Part shown: positions 6,891 to 13,434 of the stretch, piece by piece
Layout of the letters: each line of letters begins with the position of its first letter
How positions within the stretch are numbered: position 1 is the first letter of the stretch
From: CAZGSN01 sp964371655
GTDB taxonomy: Bacteria; Desulfobacterota; Binatia; HRBIN30
Assembly: GCA_964371655.1 (NCBI GenBank)
Contig: CAYJOD010000124.1
Coordinates: 1 to 15,074 of the forward strand
Direction of reading: 5' to 3'
DNA length: 15,074 bases
The notes under the pieces: model-generated
The model's input: the letters and a program-made list of their open reading frames with translations, nothing else
The model's database searches: none
What the model was told of the DNA's origin: nothing
Position numbers and translations under genes: made by a program

Positions 6891-8240
6891 ATGAGAGGTG
6901 AAATGCGCTGCATTATCGGCTTGGTCCTGATCGCCGGGTTAGTCCTGGGGCAGCCGACGGTCTGGGGCCAGGCGGACGGCAACGCTTCCGGGTTGAAGCC
7001 GGGCATGGTCCTCGCGAAAGACAACTGCCAACTCGCCAAGGACCTGCTGCCGCCGGAAATCCTGCGCCACTACTGCAACGGCGAGTACGCCAACAAGATC
7101 ATCGATTGGCCACTCGACATCTACAAGTGGGATCCACACTTCCGAGATGCGAGCCTAGGCAACGCCGGTCGTTACATGGTCAATGAACGCGGTACCGTTG
7201 TCGACATTCAGAGCCGCACCCAGCCAACGCTGATCTATGGCATGCCCTTCCCGGCGATCGATCGCGAGGACCCGACAGCTGGCGCCAAGGTCATGTGGAA
7301 CTACCAGTACCAGAACTGGAACGAGGGAACCCTCCACAACATTGCTTTGCTCTCCTGGGTCAACCCGCAGGGGCGGGATCGCGAGGCGGTGCAGGATGTC
7401 CGCTTCCTGTTCTACGACGGCCAGGATCCGCCGTATCGCGTCGCCAATCCCAATAATTTTTCCGCGCAGTTCATCGCCGTGGCAACTTCCCCCGCCGATC
7501 TCAATGGCACGGCGGCTTTGACGTGGCGCTTCCGCGACGCCGCCAAGCGCGACTCCAATTGGGTCTATGTACCGGCTCTGCGCCGCGTCCGCGCCGTCAG
7601 CCCGGCCAACCGTTCGGACGGCTTCCTGGGTTCCGACATGAGCGAGGACGACGGCCCATTCTTCGACGGCAAGCTCGAAGACTTCACCTGGAAGCTGGTC
7701 GGCGAGGCGGAGATGCTTCGTCTGGTGGATCCCCTGAGCTTTGAAGGCAAGGGCGAAAAGGCGCGCCTTGCCGGCGGCGGCTGGCGCGCCATCTGGCCCG
7801 ACATCGCGGTCGTCGGCTTTCAAGATCCCAAGTGGAAGGGCGTCGCCTGGGCTCCGATCGCCGCAGCCCTGGCGCGCCGGCCGTGCTGGATCGTCGAAGC
7901 CACACCCAAGGACAAGTACTACCTCTTCGGCAAGCTGCAGCTGTACATCGACAAAGAGACCTTTCAGGGCGGATGGAACCGCAAGTTCAACTGGAACGGG
8001 GAGATCGTCAACACCCTGCAGGTGATTGCCTATCAGAAGCTCGCGGTGCCGCGTCCAGACGGTTCGTCGGAGCATATCTGGCGTTCGAATTTCGCGTATC
8101 AATGCGGCGAGAACGTGAAGATGAACCGCGCCACCGTGGGTGGGATGCTGCCGAAAGGCAAGGACGTCGCCAACGATCGGCGCGTGACCTACGATCCGGG
8201 TATTTTCGATTCCTCGATGCTGCCGCGGTTCGGCAAGTAG
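6891..8240 (+). CDS. DUF1329 family exported protein (putative Lol-like lipid carrier)
   Basis: A 449-residue protein with an N-terminal signal sequence (CIIGLVLIAGLVLGQPTVWGQA), so it is periplasmic or outer-membrane associated. From about residue 50 it matches the DUF1329 pattern (LLPPEILRHYCNGEYANKI, IYGMPFPAID, KVMWNYQYQNWNEG, WVYVPALRRVRAVSPANRSD, DGPFFDGKLEDFTWKLVG), at the usual size of about 450 residues. DUF1329 proteins are often annotated as LolB-like outer-membrane lipoprotein sorting factors and tend to be encoded with RND/MMPL transporters, Ycf48-like propellers and DUF1302 barrels. No DUF1302 gene is visible here. I infer it receives the RND substrate in the periplasm. Two starts are possible: ATG 6891, or ATG 6903, which has AGAGG 4 nt upstream and gives a tighter signal peptide (MRCIIGL...). 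Confidence 0.88.
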   Translation: MRGEMRCIIGLVLIAGLVLGQPTVWGQADGNASGLKPGMVLAKDNCQLAKDLLPPEILRHYCNGEYANKIIDWPLDIYKWDPHFRDASLGNAGRYMVNERGTVVDIQSRTQPTLIYGMPFPAIDREDPTAGAKVMWNYQYQNWNEGTLHNIALLSWVNPQGRDREAVQDVRFLFYDGQDPPYRVANPNNFSAQFIAVATSPADLNGTAALTWRFRDAAKRDSNWVYVPALRRVRAVSPANRSDGFLGSDMSEDDGPFFDGKLEDFTWKLVGEAEMLRLVDPLSFEGKGEKARLAGGGWRAIWPDIAVVGFQDPKWKGVAWAPIAAALARRPCWIVEATPKDKYYLFGKLQLYIDKETFQGGWNRKFNWNGEIVNTLQVIAYQKLAVPRPDGSSEHIWRSNFAYQCGENVKMNRATVGGMLPKGKDVANDRRVTYDPGIFDSSMLPRFGK

Positions 8241-8399
8241 TTCAGTTCCCGATTCCCGGTTTCCTGTTTCGAAAATAGACTGGGTTGCTCGATGAAAGCA
8301 GTCTTACGTGAATCGGTGGCATCCCCTCGGGGGTCGGACCGAGTGAAGAGGTTGAATAGGCAGAGAAACATCTGCGTTCTGGTATCGAATAAGAACTTG

Positions 8400-8431
8400 G
8401 AAGCCCATTTTGGAGCCCGAAAATGGGCTTC
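8400..8431. repeat. Perfect 12-bp stem-loop in the DUF1329-protease spacer
   Basis: GAAGCCCATTTT (8400-8411) is perfectly complementary to AAAATGGGCTTC (8420-8431) with an 8-nt loop. It lies between the DUF1329 gene and the hemB remnant, about 160 nt past the DUF1329 stop. No U-tract follows on either strand, so terminator function is doubtful. The rest of 8241-8521 contains nothing I can name. Confidence 0.6.
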
Positions 8432-8521
8432 TAAGAGGACGCCTCGGACGCGAATGGCGTATCTCCACTACGTTGCGAAGCGGCGTATAGGCTCAGCTGA
8501 GGTGCGAGGTGTGTCTGTCGT

Positions 8522-8714
8522 TCAACGGCGCGGCTTGGCCAGCACCCGCGCCGCGTCTTTGGCGAAGGTAGGTGAGGATCATATCGGCGCCGGCGCGGCG
8601 CATGGCGATGAGGGTTTCCATCATCACTCGCTCTTCGTCGAGCCAGCCGCTTTGTGTTGCGGCTTTGATCATCGCGTATTCGCCGCTGACGTTGTAGGCG
8701 GCGAGGGGAACGTC
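8522..8714 (-). pseudogene. hemB: hemB 3'-end remnant (delta-aminolevulinic acid dehydratase), frameshifted
   Basis: Read on the minus strand from 8714, this translates as DVPLAAYNVSGEYAMIKAA, then TQSGWLDEERVMMETLIAM and RRAGADMILTY, the highly conserved C-terminal segment of HemB (compare the family's AYxVSGEYAMI and RAGADLI motifs). One extra base in the GG at 8567-8568 shifts the frame. After correcting it the remainder reads FAKDAARVLAKPRR and stops at a TGA complementary to 8522-8524, where a HemB should end. About 64 of the usual 325-340 residues are present; homology stops abruptly near 8715, just upstream of the protease start. HemB makes porphobilinogen for haem synthesis, but this piece lacks the active-site lysines and cannot be functional. 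Confidence 0.9.
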
Positions 8715-8753
8715 GGGGACGTTGTAAGAACTCTTTCAATTCTCGGAGGGTCC

Positions 8754-9890
8754 GTGCGGCGGGCGATGCTCCTGCTTGTCCTGGCACTCGCTCTGATCCA
8801 GGGCCTGTCGGCGTCGCGGGTCGCGGCCTTCGCGCTGCTGCCGGATCTGCGATCCGGAGATGTCGAGTCGGATCTGCGCACCGCGACCCGGTGGTCCACC
8901 GCGCCCGATCCGTTCGGGTTCAACAGCGGGCTGCAGGATGGGCTGCAGGTGGCCGTGGCCTTTGATTTCGCCGAGCGCTTGGGAGCGCTCTCCGCGGAAG
9001 ATCAAGCTGCGATCGAGGGTGTGATCCGGAGTGCGTTCGCCGCCTGGGAGACGCCGGATCTGCACTTCGACATCGACTTCACACGTACGGCTATCCAAGG
9101 TGTCAACCCGCTCGCAAACCATGGCTTCGAGGTCGATGTCTTCGCCGTTCCGCAAACGCATCCGGTGTTCGCCGGTTCACTCTACTTCGGGTATACCCTC
9201 GTCTCCTGGCAGCAGACCGACTCGCGCCTACTCACCAACGGCATGCGGCTGCCGGGTCTCGTGACCGTGGCCACCGACGCCTACGTCAACATCGATACCG
9301 TCCTCGCCCTTGGCCAGTTCATGACGCGGGAGAGGCGCCTGCAAGCTCTGCAGCGACTGCTGATGCACGAGATCGGTCACGCCCTCGGCCTCGGACACCC
9401 GAACGACGTAGGCAACGCCAACTACGACAACGATCTCGATCCGCTCGATGTCCTGCGCATCGACCCGCGCTACCCCTTTCGCGATCTTCTCTACTCGTCG
9501 GTTCGCACGTTTCAGGCGATCATGTCGAACGACCGCCGTGGTGGACTCTACATGTTCTTCAATCAGCTGCAGAACGACGACCGCGGCGGCCGCGACGTTC
9601 TCTACCCAAGCCTGATCTCCTGTAGCGCCGACTGCGACGGCAATGGCCGCATTGCCTTCACCGAGGTCGCCACCGCCGTACAAGTCGCTCTCGGCGCCAC
9701 GCCGCTTGACCAGTGCTGGCACGCCGATCGCGATGAGGATGGAATGGTGCAGATCGAGGAGCTGGTGCAGGCCGCTGATCCGGCCCTCCAGGCCTGCGTT
9801 CAGGCGCCGCCACCAGTCTCAATCGTTGCGAGCCGAAGCTCGGCCGCAGGTCGTGCCGGCACCACCGGCATCGGCTGCCGACTCCCGTAG
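8754..9890 (+). CDS. Secreted matrixin-like zinc metalloprotease with two EF-hand loops
   Basis: A 378-residue predicted secreted peptidase. The frame is open back to 8292, but that stretch overlaps the hemB remnant and is non-coding. The GTG at 8754 follows GGAGGG (8745-8750) and opens a good signal peptide (MLLLVLALALIQGLSASRVAAF); the ATG at 8766 is an alternative. Residues about 60-110 look like the metzincin N-terminal subdomain (VAVAFDF, IRSAFAAWETPDLHFDIDF). HEIGHALGLGH at 205-215 is the full zinc motif HExxHxxGxxH with catalytic Glu206, and AIMS at 256-258 offers a Met-turn. RDVLYP (280-285) resembles the matrixin end helix. The C-terminus has two calcium-loop sequences, DCDGNGRIAFTE (293-304) and DRDEDGMVQIEE (325-336), flanked by cysteines. 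No propeptide cysteine switch is obvious. Substrate unknown. Confidence 0.88.
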   Translation: MRRAMLLLVLALALIQGLSASRVAAFALLPDLRSGDVESDLRTATRWSTAPDPFGFNSGLQDGLQVAVAFDFAERLGALSAEDQAAIEGVIRSAFAAWETPDLHFDIDFTRTAIQGVNPLANHGFEVDVFAVPQTHPVFAGSLYFGYTLVSWQQTDSRLLTNGMRLPGLVTVATDAYVNIDTVLALGQFMTRERRLQALQRLLMHEIGHALGLGHPNDVGNANYDNDLDPLDVLRIDPRYPFRDLLYSSVRTFQAIMSNDRRGGLYMFFNQLQNDDRGGRDVLYPSLISCSADCDGNGRIAFTEVATAVQVALGATPLDQCWHADRDEDGMVQIEELVQAADPALQACVQAPPPVSIVASRSSAAGRAGTTGIGCRLP

Positions 9891-10086
9891 GTTGAGCCGG
9901 AAGAACTCAGTTAGGACCACGGATTTCACGGATCAACACGGATAAGGAAGAACAATCACGCCAACTTGGAGAGGGACCACGACACAGAAGACTGGCGGAC
10001 AAATCCTTCCGATCCGACCCAAGGTCCTTCCTCTCCCTATCCGTGCCCATCCGTGGAATCCGTGGTTCCAAGTGGTGCGTTTAGTT
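9891..10086. repeat. Structured dispersed repeat (copy A) filling a convergent spacer
   Basis: The left arm (9914-9943) and right arm (about 10036-10070) are inverted repeats of a unit GGAACCACGGAT followed by two or three further ACGGAT words about 9-11 nt apart. The about 90-nt centre (from about 9945) is also shared, in inverted orientation, with the copy starting at 13052, including TTTGTCCGCCAG and CTTCTGTGTCG on the opposite strand. Tails outside the arms (GAGCCGGAAGAACTCAG on the left, CTAAACGCACCACTT on the opposite strand at right) recur with the other copies. It occupies exactly the gap between the protease TAG (9888-9890) and the stop of the convergent gene (10087-10089). Confidence 0.88.
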
Positions 10087-10596
10087 TCAGACCGAACCTG
10101 ACTTCGGACCAGCGCCACTCTTGATCCGATAGCGGAAGTCACAGTAGCTGGCGCCCTTCATGATTGTTTGCGTGCGCGTCAGCTCGACCTCGGGCGCGGC
10201 GACCGCCACGACGTGATCGTCGATGTCGCACAGCAGCACGGCTCCGAGATCGGGTTCGCCGAGCTGGCGAAAGAAGTCGGCATAGCGGCAGCCGACGATG
10301 TTGAACTCCATCGCCTCGGGCTCGGCCTTGAGCAGCTGCATGTCGATGTCGCTGCCGATTCTCGGAGTGCTTTCCGCGGTGAGCGCCGCCCATTTCTCGG
10401 TCGGGCTGCCCGCCATCGACTCACCCACGCGGCGATGCAGATCGCGGGACCACTCACGCAAAGCGCCGATGACCAGACGGTTGGCGCGTTCCTCGCCTAA
10501 CTCGACGCGCAGCGCTTTGAGCACGGGGACGAGGACCTGAGCCTTGATCTTGACCTCGTCGAGCAAAGAGATGCTTGGGTTGATAAATCTCTCCAT
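10087..10596 (-). CDS. L-2-amino-thiazoline-4-carboxylic acid hydrolase family protein
   Basis: A 169-residue cytosolic protein with no signal peptide. The C-terminal half fits the ATC hydrolase family: FNIVGCRYADFFRQLGEPDLG (about 98-118), LLCDIDD (121-127), and the ending LTRTQTIMKGASYCDFRYR (about 139-157), where a strongly basic/aromatic stretch and two Cys (103 and 152) match family-type positions. In Pseudomonas this family hydrolyses a thiazoline intermediate of L-cysteine synthesis, but most relatives have no proven substrate, so I claim the fold and not the reaction. The start at 10596 is set by AGGAGGG (complement of 10603-10609) six nt upstream; the open frame continues to 10917 without similarity. 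It converges on the protease gene across repeat A and diverges from the DUF4160/DUF2442 pair. Confidence 0.82.
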   Translation of the reverse strand: MERFINPSISLLDEVKIKAQVLVPVLKALRVELGEERANRLVIGALREWSRDLHRRVGESMAGSPTEKWAALTAESTPRIGSDIDMQLLKAEPEAMEFNIVGCRYADFFRQLGEPDLGAVLLCDIDDHVVAVAAPEVELTRTQTIMKGASYCDFRYRIKSGAGPKSGSV

Positions 10597-10602
10597 GATT
10601 CT

Positions 10603-10609
10603 CCCTCCT
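10603..10609 (-). promoter_or_regulatory. Shine-Dalgarno site for the ATC hydrolase-family gene
   Basis: The minus strand reads AGGAGGG with a 6-nt spacer to the ATG at 10596. This near-ideal site decides the start over the upstream in-frame ATG at 10620. Confidence 0.8.
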
Positions 10610-10763
10610 CTCGTCGTCATCGAACGCTGTGGCGCGCACACCAGCTCTGAACTCTTCCTTGCCGACGCCGTGCGTTCTATCCAAGCGCGATTCTGCGCGT
10701 TGAACGCGGTCGTTCGCAAGGCGTATGGCGGCAAAGTATCTCGTCCTGGGCCGGGCGCTACGC

Positions 10764-10791
10764 GTTGACAACGTGTTGACAACGATTGACG
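10764..10791 (+). promoter_or_regulatory. Tandem GTTGACAAC palindromes upstream of the DUF4160/DUF2442 pair
   Basis: GTTGACAACG occurs at 10764-10773 and again at 10775-10784, an 11-bp spacing (about one helical turn), followed by ATTGACGG at 10785-10792. Each GTTG-A-CAAC is a near-perfect palindrome around its central base, and TTGACA is also a -35-like hexamer. The position 50-70 nt before the DUF4160 start suits an operator/promoter, perhaps for autoregulation. No convincing -10 box is visible, so the role is a guess. Confidence 0.45.
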
Positions 10792-10833
10792 GGGTGATGC
10801 CAGTTGGGTTAGCTGATTACCAGGAGCCGATTC

Positions 10834-11100
10834 GTGCCGCGGATATCGGAGTTCTTCGGGATTGTGATTTACATGTACTGGTTCGATCAACAAAGGCACA
10901 AGGCGGCGCACTTTCATGCTCGTTTCGGCGGCGAGGAAGCCGTCTTCGACCTCAGCGGGCGATGCATCGAGGGGGATCTGGGCGCGCGTGCGACTCGACT
11001 CATCGAGGAGTGGTGCCGAGAACGGTCGACCGAGCTACAGGCGGCGTGGGCGGTGGCGTCCGCTGGAAAGGATATCCCATGGGTCCCACCACTCCGTTGA
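10834..11100 (+). CDS. DUF4160 family small protein, putative toxin-antitoxin partner
   Basis: An 88-residue cytosolic protein that begins MPRISEFFGIVIYMYWFDQQ and continues HKAAHFHARFGGEEAVFDL. This matches the DUF4160 hallmark of a PxIsxFxGIvIxMyxxD start followed by a PHFHA-like motif and an acidic strand. The rest (GARATRLIEEWCRERSTELQAAW) is the expected helical tail ending near KDIPWVPPL. The GTG start has AGGAG 7 nt upstream (10822-10826). It overlaps the next gene by 22 nt, so translation is probably coupled. DUF4160 genes commonly lie next to DUF2442 genes, and the pair has been proposed as a toxin-antitoxin-like module. Which partner is toxic is not established, and the sequence does not show it. 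Confidence 0.85.
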   Translation: MPRISEFFGIVIYMYWFDQQRHKAAHFHARFGGEEAVFDLSGRCIEGDLGARATRLIEEWCRERSTELQAAWAVASAGKDIPWVPPLR

Positions 11101-11345
11101 TCCGTGCCGTCAGCACTCCGGAGTACGGCAGGGTCGTGATCGCAGCCAGCGACGGCAATCGTTACAGCAGCGACCTTTCATCGTTTCGCGAGGTGTCTTG
11201 CTACCCGCCTGATACCGACGCGTGGGCGCGTGTGTCCATTGATAGCTACGGGCTTGCGTTGGTGTGGGCGTGTCGTTTCGAGGTCCACGCCGACCAAATC
11301 GTCGGGCTTGCCGACAAGGTCGAGCGCATCGAAGCGGCTGCGTAA
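11079..11345 (+). CDS. DUF2442 family small protein, partner of the DUF4160 gene
   Basis: An 88-residue protein beginning MGPTTPLIRAVSTPEYGRVVI. It follows the DUF2442 layout: a beta-hairpin with DGN/DGR (AASDGNRYSSDLSSF), then a segment around YPPDTDAWARVSIDSYGLALVWACRFEV, ending with ADQIVGLA. The family's usual W-P after the last strand is replaced by W-A here. The ATG at 11079 has AAAGGA 6 nt upstream, inside the DUF4160 gene; the two reading frames overlap by 22 nt, as expected for a co-regulated pair. The frame stays open upstream to 10725, but that part is antisense or shadow to DUF4160 and is not used. It is a likely antitoxin or adaptor of the pair by genomic association only. Confidence 0.78.
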   Translation: MGPTTPLIRAVSTPEYGRVVIAASDGNRYSSDLSSFREVSCYPPDTDAWARVSIDSYGLALVWACRFEVHADQIVGLADKVERIEAAA

Positions 11346-11450
11346 CGTGTCGGTGTTCGTGCCGAGACGCCGTCCGTTGCCGCCGCTTGCGCTGGACCGA
11401 CACGCCCACGGCACTTGATCTTCCCCCCTCCGTTTCCACATGATGCCGCC

Positions 11451-12902
11451 GTGCCGCGCTACGAACCTACGCTGACGAGCTTGCGGGCGCACCCGGTGCC
11501 GGATTGGTACCACGACGCCAAGCTCGGCATCTTCATCCACTGGGGTCTATTCTCGATCCCCGCCTTCGCGCCGCGGATGGGACTCATCCACGAGGTGGCG
11601 CGCGACCACTACGACGACTTCGTCCCGTGCACGCCGTACACCGAGTGGTACGAGAACGCGATCAAGTTCGCGTGGAGCCCGTCGGCACGCTTTCACGCCG
11701 AGCACTACGACGGTCAACCCTACGCCGCGTTTCGCGAGCCGTTCGAGTGCGGCGTGGCGCAGTGGGATCCCGCGGCGTGGGCGGGGCTGTTCCGAGCTGC
11801 CGGCGCTCGCTACGTCGTGCTGGTCGCCAAGCACCACGACGGCTTCAGTCTATGGCCGACTGGTGTCCGACACCCGTACCGCGATGGCTGGCATACCGCG
11901 CGCGACATCGTCGGCGAGCTCGCCGCGGCCGTGCGCGCCCAGGGCCTGCGCTTCGGTGTGTATTATTCGGGCGGCATCGACTGGAGCTTCAACCCGACGC
12001 CGTTGCGCACGCCGGTCGAGTTCTTCGCCTCGGTGCCCGACCGCGAGCCGTACCAGAGCTATGCCGTGGAGCAGGTACGCGAGCTGATCGAGCGCGTGCA
12101 ACCGGACGTGCTCTGGAACGACATCTGCTGGCCGACGGAGCCGGCGCGCCTGCGTCGTTTGTTTGCCGACTACTACAACGCGCTGCCCGAAGGGGTGGTG
12201 AACGACCGCTGGCAGACGCCCACTGCTCTCCTGCCGCTGCTGCGCACACGCATCGGGCGAGGGCTCGCGAATGGCCTAGTAAAACGGGTGATGCGCTGGC
12301 TGCAACCCGAGCTCCCGACTCCGCGCGTGCCGCACTACGATTTCCGCACCCCTGAGTATACGACCTTCCGCAACATCCGCCGTCGCAAGTGGGAAGCAAA
12401 CCGAGGGCTCGGCCGTTCGTTCGGCTACAACCGCGACGAGCAAAGCGGCGATCTGCTGTCGATCACCGACCTCGTGCATCTGTTCGTCGACATCGTGTCG
12501 AAGAACGGCAACCTCCTGCTCAACCTCGGCCCGCGCGGCGACGATGCGGCAATTCCCGAGGCCCAAGCCGAACGCGTTCTCGCGCTCGGAGCCTGGCTCA
12601 CCCGCAACGCCGAGGCGATCTATGGGACCCGCCCGTGGATACGGGCGGACGGCACGACCACCGACGGCATTCCCGTTCGCTTCACCTGCCGCGGCGACAC
12701 ACTCTACGCGATCCTGCTTGGCACACCGCAGGCGGGAACGGTCACGCTGGCGGGTGTCGACGTAAAACCGGTGCGCGTTCGCATCCTCGGCGGTGGCGTC
12801 CTTGACGCCGAATCCTTGCCAGCGGGAATTCGCATCAATCTCCCGCAAGCGCCGCCCTCTGCCCCGGCCTGCGCGTTCGCACTCGATGGCGCGCATGCGT
12901 AG
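11451..12902 (+). CDS. Alpha-L-fucosidase-like glycoside hydrolase, family GH29
   Basis: A 483-residue enzyme expected to release terminal L-fucose with retention of configuration. The N-terminal barrel shows the GH29 opening YEPTLTSLRAHPVPDWYHDAKLG, then GIFIHWG (26-32), VAKHHDGFSLW (about 125-135, the family HHDGF signature) and PDVLWNDICWP (218-228), in which Asp224 is the expected nucleophile. KNGNLLLNLGPRGDD near 375-390 is the conserved end of the catalytic domain, followed by a C-terminal beta-sandwich. There is no signal peptide, so it is cytosolic. The start is uncertain: the GTG at 11451 gives MPRYEPT, a normal family N-terminus, while the TTG at 11415 would add twelve unsupported residues; neither has a good ribosome binding site. 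The acid/base residue cannot be assigned by eye. No transporter or fucose pathway gene is adjacent. Confidence 0.9.
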   Translation: MPRYEPTLTSLRAHPVPDWYHDAKLGIFIHWGLFSIPAFAPRMGLIHEVARDHYDDFVPCTPYTEWYENAIKFAWSPSARFHAEHYDGQPYAAFREPFECGVAQWDPAAWAGLFRAAGARYVVLVAKHHDGFSLWPTGVRHPYRDGWHTARDIVGELAAAVRAQGLRFGVYYSGGIDWSFNPTPLRTPVEFFASVPDREPYQSYAVEQVRELIERVQPDVLWNDICWPTEPARLRRLFADYYNALPEGVVNDRWQTPTALLPLLRTRIGRGLANGLVKRVMRWLQPELPTPRVPHYDFRTPEYTTFRNIRRRKWEANRGLGRSFGYNRDEQSGDLLSITDLVHLFVDIVSKNGNLLLNLGPRGDDAAIPEAQAERVLALGAWLTRNAEAIYGTRPWIRADGTTTDGIPVRFTCRGDTLYAILLGTPQAGTVTLAGVDVKPVRVRILGGGVLDAESLPAGIRINLPQAPPSAPACAFALDGAHA

Positions 12903-13029
12903 CCGGTTGTGGCGATCGCGAGAGTCGAAGTCCCGGTCGAAAACACGGATGCATACAAGGTCCGTGGGGAATGAACCTAAGAGTTTGCGAAGGAATTTCT
13001 CGCGCCAAGCCGCCAAGACCGCAAAGTTG

Positions 13030-13434
13030 CTTTCAGCCCGAACACATCATTTGGAACCACGGATTTCACGGATGGGCACGGATATGAAGAGGAAAGACCT
13101 TCATTCAAACCGGAAGAATTTGTCCGCCAGGCTTCTGTGTCGCAGTCCTCTGCAAGTTGGCGTGGTTGTTCTTTCTTATCCGTCTTGATCCGTGTAACAA
13201 ACGTTCCGTTTCTTGTCGGCCCGCGCAAATTTCCCCGTAGCCTCAAACGGTCATTCCGGGCGAAAGCGAGGAATCTGCAGTGGAATGTCGGAAGCGCGGC
13301 GGGACCCGGGAGATTCCTCGCCGCGGAATTGCGATGGCTCGGAATGACACACGGGGAGATACGACGTTGGGTTGCGGGCACTCGCCCGCGCTGGGTAATC
13401 CGTGGTTGCAACTGAGTCTTTCCGGTTCAGAACA
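13030..13434. repeat. Copy B of the dispersed repeat, interrupted by a third element
   Basis: The left end TGGAACCACGGATTTCACGG begins at 13052, preceded by a tail (GAACACATCATT) like that at the right end of copy A. The homology to the reverse complement of copy A runs to about 13197 (ATCCGTCTTGATCCGTG). The missing right tail reappears at 13397-13434 (AATCCGTGGTTGCAACTGAG, then CTTTCCGGTTCAG). The about 200 bp between (13198-13396) is therefore an apparent insertion. Confidence 0.75.
13251..13347. repeat. Innermost inverted-repeat element, TCATTCCG...CGGAATGA type
   Basis: The ends TCATTCCG (13251-13258) and CGGAATGA (13340-13347) are complementary. GCGAGGAATCT (13266-13276) is perfectly complementary to AGATTCCTCGC (13311-13321). 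At about 97 bp it can fold as one long hairpin. It lies inside the interruption of copy B. Confidence 0.8.

Noticed and set aside
8292..8753. N-terminal extension of the metalloprotease frame
   Set aside because: It crosses the 8400 hairpin and the antisense hemB remnant; a ribosome binding site and signal peptide appear only at 8754/8766.
10597..10917. N-terminal extension of the ATC hydrolase-family frame on the minus strand
   Set aside because: It has no family similarity, overlaps the start of the DUF4160 gene, and a near-ideal ribosome binding site sets the start at 10596.
12793..13188. Plus-strand frame running from the end of GH29 into the repeats
   Set aside because: It translates GH29 out of frame and then repeat DNA; a similar peptide (PLQVGV-VLxYP) also arises from repeat copy A, which shows it is repeat-derived and not a protein.
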